From NCBI GenBank assembly GCA_003993805.1, contig RSEF01000031.1:57008839-57072838 (forward strand): a stretch of DNA of 64,000 bases. The letters are read 5' to 3'. A model generated the notes under the pieces. That model saw only the letters and a list, made by a program, of their open reading frames with translations, made no database searches and was not told where the DNA came from. The position numbers were made by a program, and so were the translations under genes. The stretch is from Himantopus leucocephalus (Eukaryota; Chordata; Aves; Charadriiformes; Recurvirostridae). Of the stretch, positions 1-40,303 are shown in pieces. The stretch's first letter is position 1. Each line of letters opens with the position of its first letter.

Positions 1-28793
<28,793 letters not shown>

Positions 28794-29014
28794 AAATGCA
28801 TTTCTGAAGAGACCAGTACTGGTTTAAATTCCTGCATGTGTGTTGATCATTTTTCTACAGGTTAGATACTTGGGATCATGTAGCCAATATTGGGCTTGAG
28901 CCTGAGAACATCTTCTACAAGCATCTTCTATCAAATTAAGATTAGGCCTTAGGCTCTAAATTGAATTTTTAATTTTAAAAAGATTAAGGGACAGATTCCA
29001 TTCTTGATTGCATT

Positions 29015-29020
29015 AATAAA
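29015..29020 (+). terminator. Poly(A) signal AATAAA, proximal
   Basis: A canonical hexamer 222 bases past the ACOT12 stop. It could give a short 3' UTR. Confidence 0.5.
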
Positions 29021-29314
29021 TTTCATATAAATGGAGGCAGAACTTGGCCCAGTAGAACTGTAGCTCATGAGAGTATTTCACTATTTCAATGTTATATTGA
29101 ACATGATGGCATCCAGCCAGTTTTAGATCAGTAAAGACCACCCTGTCTAATTTGCAGAGACGTGGTGCTACTATGAGATGTTGCTCATCCAGTGCTCTGA
29201 CCTGGTTGTCCAGGTTCTTGCACACCTGTTATATATAGATTACACCCTATGTAAATTAGTGTTTGCTAATATTTGTACTTTATCTGTTAATACTTGTAGT
29301 TTTCTGTGACTTCC

Positions 29315-29320
29315 AATAAA
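29315..29320 (+). terminator. Poly(A) signal AATAAA, distal
   Basis: A canonical hexamer 522 bases past the ACOT12 stop, followed by a T/G-rich stretch (ttattgtttctgagg) as expected for a downstream element. The better of the two candidates. Confidence 0.6.
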
Positions 29321-30215
29321 TTATTGTTTCTGAGGTTACAAATCCATGGTAAATTTTATTACAGAATCTCTGGAATGGCTTCAGACATTGTTCCAGAAAG
29401 ACTGCTTTGTAGTGATGATGGGGGCTGTTGGCCTCTTACAGAAGTGCTGTGACCTCCAGCTGGCGAGTTCTATTCGAGAGTGTTCTGCTAGCATTGAATA
29501 AATGCAGAACAGCAAGACTCTTGGACACACTCCCTCACCAATGAAAAGGGAGAATGGTTTCAGAGGTTTTATTGTGGTGTGTCTACTTTGTTTTCTGCCC
29601 TTAGTTTTGCTCAAAAAAAGCCTTATTCAAAAAAACGGGTATGGTCATCAGTTAGATCATAACATGAATGCAGGAGTGTTAAGAGAGTCAAAGCAAGTGA
29701 ACTGTAGCAGTGCCCTTCTATCTTACTGCAGTCTCATAATTGGTAGAGCGAGAGCTCTAGGGGTCTGGTCCAGTTCCCACTTAAGTAAATACGTCTTCAG
29801 TTTAAAAAAATTAAAGCTTTCATCAGTGATTTATAGGTTACAGCATGCCTGCATATTTTGTGTATGGTGCGTCTACCAAGTGCAGCAGAAGAGACACCAG
29901 CTGCAGTCCTGGAAGCCCTCTGGGTGCACTGGCAGGGTGAGTCACCTGGCCTCGCAGCAAGACCAGCTTAGCTTGGGTACAGCCTGCAGCGAACCAAAGC
30001 GGTAGCGAAATCAGCTGTAGCGAGGGCTCGCCACTGTACGCCACACAACGCAGGGACACCTTTGCACTATTAATAAGAAAAGTAAAGCAGGTCCTAGTCT
30101 CTGGCTCCGGAGGAGACTGTAGATTCAGGTCCTGATTTTCAGTTTGTCATTTTTATCATGTGGGTAAGGTGCAGTATCTCAGTCTAGGGAGTGAGGACAG
30201 CAGCCTCAGTCGGGG

Positions 30216-30235
30216 AGCCCCCTCCACAGGGGGCT
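30216..30235. repeat. 8-bp perfect hairpin in GC-rich segment
   Basis: AGCCCCCT, a 4-base CCAC loop, then AGGGGGCT. A strong local stem with no assigned role. Confidence 0.85.
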
Positions 30236-30560
30236 GCTTGCCCCCTCCTGGCCTGCCTGGTCCTGGAAGGGTCCAGGCCCCCTCAGTGGACCAGAAGCTC
30301 AGCTCTCGGCATCCTGCCCATACTTGCCGTGTGTGCAGATGATAGCAGACAAGCTCTTGAGTGGGCATTAAGTCTCCATGGTCCCAATTTTTGGTGAATA
30401 GAGACACCTAATGTTCAGCTCCAAATACACACACAACACATCAAACTGCCTGCACCAGGCATTTATCAGCTGCTTGAGTAGCTTCTTATGCAGCTCAGGT
30501 TATAACTGCTTTTAGAGACACTGAACTCGGCTGTGGGGCTACCACAAGGGCTAGCTGGAG

Positions 30561-30589
30561 AACACTAGCGTTTCTGAAATGCTAGTGTT
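30561..30589. repeat. 29-bp near-perfect palindrome
   Basis: AACACTAGC pairs perfectly with GCTAGTGTT. The inner arms TTTC/GAAA also pair, with only one G-T step breaking the symmetry. It lies between the 3' ends of ACOT12 and ZCCHC9. Confidence 0.9.
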
Positions 30590-32160
30590 GTGCTGAGGTC
30601 AGGCCTACACGAGAGGTTCTGGCCTCTGCCCCCAACACCGAGACCTTGGCCATTGTAGTGCCACACATCCCAGACGCAGCCATGATCTCTGGGGGTGCTA
30701 TGTCTTTTTGACATAGACCAAGGATTGTATTTTACCTTCTGTGCAACTGCTAGGACAAGGAGATTCAGGTTTCTGGCAACACAAACTTTGCTTAAATTCT
30801 TAATTATTTGCCTAACTTTTAAATTTATTTGTGGGTACAATGCATCTTTACATGCAGCACCTTTTACAGTTGCTTTTCAAATAGCTTTAACTACATGTTG
30901 TACCTTTGTGAAATCACCTAAAGAGATTAGTAGGTGCATTTAACAAGTAGTCTTGTCCAGCAGTTCCTGACGATTGCTAACCTGTGCAGCTGCTTTAGAG
31001 TGCAGTACCTCATCTTCCTCAGCAGTCACTGATGCTGGGGACAAGAGGGAGGCGTACATGCTCCCAGCCCCAGGCAAGCAAGCACATGTGTGACTACCTG
31101 AAAACAGCTGCTGCCTTTATACTGAAATTCTCGCAGAGACAGTACCCTGTGATTTTCTAAGTGAACAAGTCCGTTATTTCTTCTCAGGGGACAACAACAG
31201 AGCACTAGTCAGGTATAGGAGCCCGACAAGTCTTTTTATAGAGCAGGATGGATCAAAGCAACAGATAGGAAACTCAAGGCTGAGTTTGTTTGATGGTTGT
31301 CAGGCTCACTGACCCCCAGAGAAGCACTACAAGGAGGACTGACTGTATCACTGCTGAAGAGAAGGCTGGGCTCAGAGGGTGGGCAAGCTGGATGCTAACA
31401 TGCCCTGCTTGTGCTCCACCATTTCCAGAAAGAAGGTTAATCCACCGCTTCTTGCGGGATTTCTTTTGCCAAAACTGCCCTCTCAGTCATCCTGGTTTTA
31501 GCAGTGCCTTTCGCCAAGCAGAAGTGGCAGTATCAGCTGTGAGAAGGGAACAGTGAATTTTCTTTTCCTCCAATATGTGTGTCGTACACCATGTAACTTA
31601 GCAGTCTGCCAAAGGGATGCTTCTGCCTCAGCTTGCAGTAGCACAGCTGGGGGCCCATGTCTTACTGAGGGCTGTGGCAGCCGTCTCCTCAGGAGCAGAG
31701 GCTGTGTGCTGAAACCACAACCCGCACACCAACCCCTTATCTGGGAAGTACTGGCACCACTAAGAAAGTCCAGGTGCACAGCTTCAAGTTCCTATGGGTA
31801 AAAACACAAGTTACAATATCACGGAGTTTTTAAAGACTGGAAATTATCTAAAAAGACGCTTTTTAAACAATATACTTATTTCATATAATAGAAAGGGAAA
31901 CACTTTTTAAGCTGGGATAAATGTCTGTTGCAAAATGTCCACATTAAAGTGATGCTGCTTTGCGCTTTAATCCAATAGTTAATTAAAATTCTGTAATTAA
32001 TCCTTGATCTCATCCACATCCATTCCTCCATTTAAATGTGTGCTCTGATTATTATAAACTCAATATACGCACCTGTAGTCAGCCCAATGTGTCTTTGTAT
32101 CCAGAGCAGAACCAGGAAACCTAAAGTAAGAGCTCTAACTATTGTATTCTTTAGCAGCGT

Positions 32161-32166
32161 TTTATT
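32161..32166 (-). terminator. Candidate ZCCHC9 poly(A) signal
   Basis: TTTATT on the + strand reads AATAAA on the - strand, about 1.66 kb past the ZCCHC9 stop codon. It is the clearest hexamer I found downstream of the gene, but the length of the 3' UTR is unproven. Confidence 0.35.
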
Positions 32167-33825
32167 AAAAATAATTGACATGTACAAATATAAAATATAT
32201 GCACACCATTAAATCCCTGTATTTGTTTTTTGCTGTAAGAAAAGTACATTCCAAACGTGTGGTTTCAGTGGCTGGTCCTGAGAACCTCAAAACCCAGCCC
32301 TGAGTTCAAGTCTGCTCTCTGGTGTTACTTCTGCGTTCTCACCAAGGCGGCGTATGCGCCATTAGGGCACTTATTGAAAGGGTAAATTAATTCTTCAGAA
32401 GCAATAGCTTTACCACTGTGTAGCTTTCCCCAAAGTACTGTTGCTTATTACTGTGTAACGCAAGCTGAAGATTTTAGATGACACATTTACAGGACGGGAC
32501 AGGGAAGTACTGCATTTGTCCAACGGCCACCAGAGCTGCCACAGAGACCGAGAAGCTCGATGTCGCAGGTGCCTGCCTACCCTGCACAGCGGAGCGCAGC
32601 GTAGAGACCCTGCACAGCACCTGCCCGCGCTGCCCACAACTGTGCCAGGACACCGATTCAGAGTAAAGTGCCCCGTGTGAGAAGAGCTCGAGGTGCACGT
32701 CTCCAGAACCATCATGCTTCCTCGTTCATCTTGGGTGAGATGATCAGACACAAGGGAAAGCCGCTGTCGGCGTAGGCTGAATTACTGCAGTACCTGGAGA
32801 GATACTGCAGAAACTCCGTTCTGAGTAGGCTTCGTAACTTATTTTTAGTATGTATCAGTTTTCCTAATGCTGCATTTTTTCAGGCTGCAGCCCCCATTTA
32901 AAAATAAATAAATCTGCCATTAAGCAGACATGTGTAATACAAAGCAAAGTTTACTCCCAAACTGACCAAGGGACAGAAACACTGAAGATTTTTGAGCACT
33001 TTCCTTGAAAAAAGTAAAGAAACTAAGCAAGCTGCTCACTTGCTCTCCAAGTCTTTTCAGGTGTTTTTCACCACAAATATCAGAGGAAGGGCATGATTCT
33101 GTTTCTATTAGTGAACAAATACCCAAACAATCCAACATGCATCAACAATCGGGTTAATGCACGTACATATTTAGCTGAGCAGCGCTAATTGCACCCCCAG
33201 GCACTACAGGCTGTAGGGTTTACCTGATAACTTCACTACAAGACAGCTCAAGCTTGTACATCCAGAGCAAGAAATCATTCTTTCTAAAAGGAGAAGGCAA
33301 AACCAAAACAGAACCCAACAAGAGTCTTTAGAAAATACCCATAATGCCTTTCAGAGAAATAGAGGAATACTCTTAATAAGACCAGCATGATTGCGTTCAT
33401 CTCCGATATGTAAAAACAGCACTCTTCAGGTAACAATACTGACCACCGAAACCCAGCAGTCACAGGCGCCCATGATAAAATGCACATACCACGTTTGGTT
33501 ACTGCAACCAGGTCCCTGTTAGGAGAAGCAGCTAATTTCCCTCTTCAGAGAGCTGGCAGTGAGAGGGAATGTGACTCAGAGGGAAGGCAGTGTTACAGCA
33601 GAGATATATAAAAATAAAATACCCACTTGCTGCACTTCTGCTGTTCGCAGCTTCTCAGTAAGCTGGGTGAGCCTGGGAGGCAAACTGGAAAAATCGGGGG
33701 GACAAAAAAAAATAATTTAGCTGTAGCAGTCTGCCTGATTTTCTGGAACCAGCAATCCATGCTCCGCAGTTACCACTCTGGAGTGAAGTGGTGCAGGATA
33801 ACTGTGGTTTAGAGCCAAGAGGCCT
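32167..33825 (-). other. Putative ZCCHC9 3' UTR or downstream flank
   Basis: AT-rich sequence without a recognised exon. It would be 3' UTR if the signal at 32161 is used; otherwise it is intergenic. Confidence 0.35.
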
Positions 33826-33941
33826 TCAGAAAGTAACAACTTTGGGTACTTTCACTTTTGTTTTTTGCAGCTTTGGTGCTTCTGTAATTTCTTCATAATC
33901 TGCGCTCATTCCAATGGCCCATCGCCCAACCGTAACGTGAT
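33826..33941 (-). CDS. ZCCHC9: ZCCHC9 last coding exon
   Basis: Encodes [20 protein letters not shown] and a lysine-rich end [10 protein letters not shown] plus TGA. The acceptor in transcript sense is ctcactctacag. The first two bases complete a split Asp codon. Confidence 0.97.
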
Positions 33942-36900
33942 CTGTAGAGTGAGAAACAAGAGATCACAGAAAGGCTAAGCACTACCCTTTATACCAAACT
34001 TTCATATTTGAGGAAGATTTGGGCAACAAGGGCTTGTCATTGGTTCACCAAAGATCTATCAGTTTAGCTCTAGCTCTGAAGCCAACTCTCTTTACACAAT
34101 GTTGTTGGGTTGGTTTTTTTTTTATGTTTTGTAAACTCCCTTTCTGCCCCCACACAGATTGCCAAGGTTCAGAAATCATTACTGTTTTTTACTGTTTGAC
34201 TGTCCAAAGAAGCACTCAAGAGTATGCAAGCCATACATTAACAACTGTCTCGTAAGTCCTAGTAACTCTTATGATGAAGGTTTTGGAGTACGTCAAGCAA
34301 AAACTAAACTTCGAGGCAGAATAGAGCAAAATTTACATTTCTCAATTTGCATCCCTGCATATAATCAACGCCATCTTTTTGATGTTTGAATTCTATTTAG
34401 ACCAAGTAACAACCCTTTCCTATAGAAAACACCGCTAACCAACCTCTATTTCTTTTCCAATATACAACCTAATTTTGAAAGCAAATTATACCAAGAATAT
34501 TCCATGGATAAATTAATGTTTACTTGGATTAACTTTTGTATATTAAAGCAGGCCAAATAACTTCATCTGAAGTAACGATAAGCTGTAGTGCCTAAACTTC
34601 TTTGCCAGCTACCAGCTATCTTCCCGTAGTCAATCTAGTAGTACTTTGCATGATGCAAACTGATTTCAAAGAACATTAAAATTCTTACCAATGGTGTCAC
34701 AGTTCCAATTCATTCAACTATTTTTAACCAGCAATACTAGTTTTGAGACATCAGCGTAAGGACTAAGATGTCCCTTGGGAAATTAAACAACTTTGTCACC
34801 CTTCATTATGGACACAAAAGTCCTCAAAAAAATGGAGGAAAAACCGCCAGATCCACTTCACATGTAATTAGAGCTCTGCCAGAGAGCAGAAAGGCTTGCA
34901 GTGGACGGCACTAACAACTAAAGACTGCCATTGCCTGCTAACAGCTGGCCCAGCTTTGAGCAATGCCATTCCCCACAAACGTTTCTTTTCTTCTACTGCA
35001 TCTGCACAGGTTTTTGACTTAAAGAAACTGCTAACTGCACAAAGGTCATTTGCGGTAAATGCCGTAAATGTGGCATGCAGAAATCCAATGAGAGCTATGT
35101 TACAGGCTTTCAACTCAGCAGTCATCTGAGTGTTGGGCACTGCCAAACCATCTGCTATGGCTGACAAGTCTGGGGAAGTTTTAAGGAGTCTTTTTGTAGA
35201 ATCATAGAATTGTCAAGGTTGCAAGGGACTTTTAAGATCATTTAGTCCAACCATCAACCTAACACTGCCAAAACCACCACTAAACCATGTCCCTCAGCAC
35301 CATGTCTGCCCGTCTTTTAAATACCTCCAGGGATGGCAACACCACCACTTCCCTGAGCAGCCTGTTCCAATGCTTAACAACCCTTCCTGTGAAGAAATTT
35401 TTCCTAATATCCAATCTAAACCTCCCCTGGTGTAACCTGAGGCCACTTCCTCTTGTCCTAAATCATCTTGTCCAAAATCATCTTATTCCTGTATCACATA
35501 TGATCAGACACACAAAACCGCTAAAATATAGGCCTCTATTGCCTCAATAAATATTTCTTACATAAATTCCACAAAAGTTTACGGCACACCATTAAACCAA
35601 AAATTCTATACGCCATACAAATGAAGTAGAAAAATGCACAAATGCGTCACAACTTCAGTAACAGAATCATTCTTCATACCCTTGTTTGATGCTTTTGCCT
35701 TCCTCAGCACAGTTTTTTTTGTATATAATGTAATTTTTCCACCCACACAGGTAACTGAAGAACATATAAGCAAGCAGCTTATTAGCTGGTGAATCTAGCT
35801 GGACAGATCTCCTGTCTCCTGTTTCTCTCCTGTCTTGAATGACTCGAACACTTGCCTGCACACGCAGCTTTCACAAGCTGCCAGTACTACCACCCTGCAA
35901 CTGATGTTATATTCAGTTCCACCACTTCATACAGAAATCATCATCAGATGAAACCAGTCTTGTTCTACAGCTGCTAAAGTTGTGAACAGCAGCATGAATA
36001 CTGGCTAACAAATACACATTAGCTCAAATTATCTTCAAAAACCCGCAAGCTAGATTTTTTTTTTAACTGAAAACTTAAGTTTTGCATTGCAACTTAATGC
36101 CCCCTCCACGTAAAAGCACTCATTCCCCAGTGAAGGTCACCTTCGCTATTTGCAAGATCTCTTCTCAAGCAATAAGCACTACTCATCTGTGCACTCAAAC
36201 TCCACTCTGTACACTCCGCTGCATCTCACCTGCATTCTGTTTTTCTGGACAGTCTTTTTTGAAGTGCTCCACAGAGCCACAAAGTTTGCAGCAGCCACCT
36301 GTTAAGAGAGAAAGTTGTCACTCATCTGGGAAAAAATAAACCAAAAACCCAAGCACATAACAATCCCCCTACACCGTTTTGCTCTTCTATCTATATTGGA
36401 AAATCTTGTTCTACTTTTCTGTAGCGGCAACCTGTAAAAAAGATACGGAAATGTCCCTGTGGAGAAGTCTGCACTCCTAGGCACAAGATAACATCATGGA
36501 GCAGATACGCAGCCTGCTTTGGAAGCCTGCAAACACAGCGTCCCTCTGTCTCCAACAGACAGACAGAGCTGTTTGATAAAGCATCACATACTACAAATTC
36601 CATTCACCACACACTGAATATTTCTGATTTGCTGAAAGCTCTCTTTTTGAGAAACAAGCTGAATTCTGCTGAAATTAATATTCAAAGGAACTTCTGAAAT
36701 TAATAGGAACTCCCAAGACACAGGTAATCCAACTGCAGGTACTGAGATACAAAATATAATACTCATAATCCAAACACTGAAAGTAGGAATGATTTTTCTC
36801 CCACTTTAACTGTGCTGTAAGATCACCCTTTTGAGCTTGCCAGACCTCAAGTTTCTACTGGGAGACAGAATGTTATTTGCAAGTGCCAAACCAGGCAGAA

Positions 36901-39399
36901 CAGAATCTGAGTGAAATCTTCAAATTTAGATCACATTTCTCATTAAAGTCAATTAACTGAAGATGTCCTCTTTCTAGTGACAGTCCTTGTTTTGCATGAA
37001 CACCTCCCAAAGTCTTAAGCTATAGTATGATAGTATGTTTTTACCACCTACTTTGGTATACGTACACTGAAATACACACTGACTACATACATACAGCCTA
37101 TTATGATTTTGTTTCTTAGTGCGCATCTTGAGATTGCAAGCACAAGCAAGTTCTCATACATTGCATCTCATCTCATTGTTTAACATCAAGCTTACAATTA
37201 AAACAGAAATCCCTAGGTAATCAATATTAACACTGAATTCCCCAGAATCTGCTTTTACCAAGAGTAAAAGATACTGAGAAATTCCTTTTAGTCTGATCCT
37301 CATTCACTTACAATGTTACTTTGTTCTGCAACAGGCAGATATGAAAAACGTGTTTTGGTTTTAGTAAATTAGCACACTCACCTTCGGCATACAATCCCTT
37401 GGGATTATCTGGACACGACCTCGACAGATGCCCCATCTCACCACAGATGAAACATTTTGCATATGGAAATGCCCCTGCAAAATCCCATACAGTTTATCAT
37501 CCACACTAAAAAACTTTTATAAAGTCACAGACATTATAATTACAATATTAGACTGTACTATTTTACTGTAAACGCTATACTGTTTCTTACGCTGTTAGGT
37601 TCATTGTTATAATATTGTATTCCTTTAAATATATTAACCCATCTCCTCAGAACATTTAAATTACTAAAACAAAAAGCTTAGTCAGAAAACTCAGACCGAA
37701 ACACTTCGAAAAGTACAAATTTCTGAGACATACCAACGGCTGGATCTACTTTTGCTTTGCATTTGCTGATGTCATGTTCCGTGGATCCACACCGGTAACA
37801 GATTCCTGTACCCATATCTTGACTTTCAAGTACTGCAGGACAATCAGCAACACCATGGCCAGGTTCTCTACAGTGAAAACATACCTTCAAAAATAAAAAT
37901 TAAGTTATATGCATTTTCATAGACAGTTCACACAGCAAAACACAGCACTTAGAGGTGGCATTACTGAAGAATTCACTTACTCCTATTCCCTGATTATCAC
38001 CAGAGCACCAGTGATTATCGCCAGTGCACTTCTATTAGACCACTACTTCACTTGGCTGAAACCTTGAGGGTACTATCTCTAGTGCTGAGATTTGAGGTTA
38101 GTCTAACATAAAAAGACAAGATTCCATGAATGGCACTCAAAGACCTGAAAATCCGAGCCTGATAACGCCTTCTGGCTTTTTAGAAGGCAAACATATCAAG
38201 GGATTTTCTCCTCAGGGAAAAACAGCTAGACAAAAGAGACATTGAACCTTGTCACAAAATAACTGTCAGTGGTCTATGCCATTAAACCATATTATTATGG
38301 GTACTTTTCCCCTTTCACCAACACCACACTGTACAGGGTATTCACTCATTGACAACTGAGTGCCCTGGATGAATGATGGCATGTGATTTTGACTACAGCA
38401 CAGTTCCCCAAGCTCTTACTGCTGCAGTAAGTGCTGAAGCAAACATAAGCAACATTGCACCAGTCCCACAATTTACTCATGAAGAACTTGGATATCTCAG
38501 ATTAGATATAGACTGTCTTTACTATAATCCTATACTACTATAATCCTAGATTACATTCAGCATAAGTTCATACTGAGTGCATAAATTTGTGCTGAGATAA
38601 CTGCTTTTGGACAGTCTCATTACAGTCTGCTGGAGATTTAACTCCAATCGTCAAGCAGAAAATACTGCAGAAAGAGGCCCCAAAACAGCAGGAATATTGT
38701 ACTGATGAATTACATAGACATAGAGAGATGCACTGAATTAATTTCACCCAGGAGACGAGAGGGGCAGGGAATTCATCAGAGGGTAGCAAGAACAGTGTTC
38801 AACCAGAAGAGCCACACTAAAGGCTAAACTTAAGCTGAAACTCACTGTTTGTTTTGAAGTTGAGATACTTAAGTTCACTTTATCAACTTCAAATGTCACT
38901 TAGCGCATGCTATGCTTCTAGCAGGCAAGGCTCTCTGCCTCCTAGCAGGATCAGCAGAGAATAAGGAATCTGTGTTTTCCACTCAGAACCTTTCCTAAGT
39001 TTTTAACAAGCTGCCACGGACAGACAAACACCCACAACTCAAGGCAAAACTCACCATGGCATTTTTCTTCATTTCTTGCCTTTTCAGCCTCCTATCCTCC
39101 CGCCGCTTGTCCCTCTTCAAGGCTATCGCCACCTCCTTCTCAAACCCAGCGCTCTCTGCTTCGGCCAACTCTCCACCCCGCGAGCTCTGCTGCAGGTATG
39201 CTGCAAACCCGTTAACGTCTTCGTTCAGGTAGTCCTTCTTCTTCTTGTTCTTCTTCTTCCTCTTCTCTGGCTCCTTCTTCAAGGAGAGCGGGCCCGCCCG
39301 GCCCTCCCGCCCCTCGGGGCCGCCCGCCATCTCCTCCCAGGGGGTGGCCTCCAGCGCCTTCTCGCCGGGAGGGCCGTTTCGCCGCGCCCACCGGGTCAT
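33826..39399 (-). CDS. ZCCHC9: ZCCHC9, zinc finger CCHC domain-containing protein 9 (complete CDS)
   Basis: A nucleolar CCHC zinc-knuckle protein that binds nucleic acid; reports link it to transcriptional repression and rRNA processing. Five coding exons on the - strand, in transcript order 39055-39399, 37734-37884, 37382-37474, 36230-36298 and 33826-33941, give 774 bp or 257 residues (human 271). All introns are GT-AG. The chosen ATG has good context (ccggccccgccATG) and begins MTRWAR as in mammals. Residues 1-115 are a charged tail with [18 protein letters not shown]. Four CX2CX4HX4C knuckles follow at about residues 117-130, 144-157, 173-186 and 200-213, then a basic C-terminus ([15 protein letters not shown] to the stop). 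No defect was seen. Confidence 0.98.
35196..35465 (-). mobile_element. CR1 LINE 3' fragment
   Basis: Starts tagaatcatagaattgtcaa (reverse complement of the CR1 tail) and continues through the typical tttagtccaaccatcaacct, cctgttccaatgcttaa and gaagaaatttttcctaatat phrases of avian CR1. It is 5'-truncated, lies in the last ZCCHC9 intron, and has the same orientation as the gene. Confidence 0.92.
36230..36298 (-). CDS. ZCCHC9: ZCCHC9 exon with zinc knuckle 4
   Basis: A 69-bp exon encoding [20 protein letters not shown] then QNA. It holds the whole fourth CX2CX4HX4C motif. Acceptor ctcttaacag, donor gtgaga. Confidence 0.97.
37382..37474 (-). CDS. ZCCHC9: ZCCHC9 exon with zinc knuckle 3
   Basis: A 93-bp exon encoding [20 protein letters not shown] followed by [10 protein letters not shown]. 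Acceptor gattttgcag, donor gtgagt. Confidence 0.97.
37734..37884 (-). CDS. ZCCHC9: ZCCHC9 exon with zinc knuckles 1 and 2
   Basis: Encodes [15 protein letters not shown] and [18 protein letters not shown]. It begins at the acceptor ttttgaag and ends within a Gly codon before gtatgt. Confidence 0.97.
39055..39399 (-). CDS. ZCCHC9: ZCCHC9 first coding exon
   Basis: 115 codons, very GC-rich in the 5' half. It starts [20 protein letters not shown], carries a Lys-rich nuclear/nucleolar signal-like run, and ends [13 protein letters not shown] before donor gtgagt. The ORF extending upstream of this ATG is not needed: an acceptor lies at 39429-39430. Confidence 0.97.
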
Positions 39400-39428
39400 G
39401 GCGGGGCCGGCAGCGGCCCGGGCAGCTC
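39400..39428 (-). other. ZCCHC9: ZCCHC9 5' UTR part of exon 2
   Basis: In transcript sense the acceptor tgcctctgtgcag is followed by 29 bases and then the ATG, so the first coding exon probably begins at 39428. Confidence 0.7.
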
Positions 39429-39799
39429 CTGCACAGAGGCACGGCAGTGAAGGCGGGAGCCCGCACACCCCGCCGCCCCGCGGGCAGCACCACACAGCCC
39501 CCGTCCCCTCAGCGAGGCGACTTTCCACCGGGCACGACCGACTCCGACACCGTTTCCACTCATGAGGCGCTACTACAGCACCTCCCTCTCCCCTTCCCTC
39601 TCCCCTTCCCGCTTCCCGTCTCCCTTCCCCTCCCCCCGCGGCTCGCGCTCCCTCACGCCCGCCCGGCCCCTCGCCCGCCTCGCAGGGCGGCGGCGCCGCC
39701 GGGGCGGATCGCCGGGAGCCCGCGGCCCGTCCCGAGAGGGACCCCAGCAACCGGCGGCGGAGGGACCCGGCCTGGAGCGGCCGCAGAGACGCCGCTCAC

Positions 39800-39880
39800 C
39801 CGAGCCCGCGGAGGCTGCCTCACGGATCGGCCCAACCCCGCCGAGCGACCGGAAGTGAAGCCGTGTCGCCGGGGCCGCCG
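39800..39880 (-). other. ZCCHC9: Probable non-coding first exon of ZCCHC9
   Basis: In transcript sense a consensus donor (ctcgg then gtgagc) closes at 39800, 371 bases before the acceptor at 39428. The upstream limit is a guess: the transcription start is likely near 39830-39890, between the ETS and CRE motifs. Confidence 0.55.
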
Positions 39881-40158
39881 GGCTGCGTCGTGACGTCACT
39901 TCCTCCCCGCCGCTCTGGGTGCGCGGCCTGCCGCCGCCTTGAGGCAGAGCCGGGGGGGCCGAGGTGAGGGTGGGACGGCGGAGCCTCTCTCGGGAGCGAG
40001 GTGGAGGTGCCGGTCCGACAGGGAACTCGTGGCAGAGGCCACAGGCGCGTCCTGAGCGGCACAGTCCAGCGGCAGCGCTGGCCCGGCAGCGGCTCCCCGC
40101 CTCGGTCAGAGGGGCTGTAGGGTCCCGGTGCTCCCCTCCTTCTTAACTGCGCCACCGA

Positions 40159-40303
40159 AATCATAGAACCATAGAATGGGTTGGTGATGAGAACAGAGCA
40201 AAACGTGTCGTAGAATCGTAGAATGGTTTGGGTTGGAGGGCACCTTAAAGATCGTCTAGTTCTCAGCCGCCGCCTTGGGCAGAGGCACCTCACGCTAGAC
40301 CAG
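40159..40303 (-). mobile_element. CR1 LINE tail fragment(s) cut by the retrovirus
   Basis: Two tail copies (catagaaccatagaatggg at about 40162 and tagaatcgtagaatggtttg at about 40210) lead into cttaaagatcgtctagttct and end at gctagaccag. This is the usual CR1 order in reverse complement, stopping abruptly where the retroviral sequence begins at 40304. Confidence 0.8.

Larger units (their letters stand above)
28794..29340 (+). other. ACOT12: ACOT12 3' UTR
   Basis: About 0.5 kb of non-coding sequence between the stop codon and the second AATAAA. The 3' end is inferred from the signals only; cleavage would be expected at about 29330-29340. Confidence 0.6.
29341..32140. other. ACOT12-ZCCHC9 convergent intergenic spacer
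   Basis: About 2.8 kb with no recognised gene. A locally GC-rich segment (about 29880-30330) and two short palindromes (30216-30235, 30561-30589) stand out against AT-rich flanks. ORFs up to 167 codons exist (29502-30005) but show no recognisable domain and no splice or promoter context. Confidence 0.65.
39240..40160 (-). promoter_or_regulatory. CpG-island promoter of ZCCHC9
   Basis: GC-rich, CpG-dense sequence spanning the first exons. A perfect CRE palindrome TGACGTCA (39891-39898) overlaps an inverted ETS core (acttcc, 39898-39903), and a second ETS site CCGGAAGTG lies at 39849-39857. TATA-less CRE/ETS promoters are typical of housekeeping genes. A pyrimidine-only stretch at about 39578-39638 lies in intron 1. 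No divergent gene was found on the + strand. Confidence 0.75.

Noticed and set aside
29502..30005. 167-codon ORF downstream of ACOT12
   Set aside because: Composition and hydrophobic patches do not match any family I know. It has no promoter, splice or poly(A) context of its own and covers the GC-rich segment, where stops are rarer.
34868..35167. Open - strand frame (99 codons) and + strand frame (77 codons) over the same bases
   Set aside because: Lies within a ZCCHC9 intron directly before a CR1 fragment; no homology or splice sites support an exon.
38520..38548. Direct repeat of ACTATAATCCTA with 16-bp period
   Set aside because: A short AT-rich tandem pair in a ZCCHC9 intron; common slippage product with no further structure.
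39400..39750. N-terminal extension of ZCCHC9 upstream of MTRWAR
   Set aside because: The open frame continues, but a good splice acceptor at 39429-39430, the Kozak context and the conserved MTRWAR start all place the start at 39399.
39447..39899. Long Pro/Arg/Ala-rich ORFs across the ZCCHC9 CpG island
   Set aside because: GC-rich sequence keeps all frames open. The residue composition is that of translated CpG island and polypyrimidine tract.
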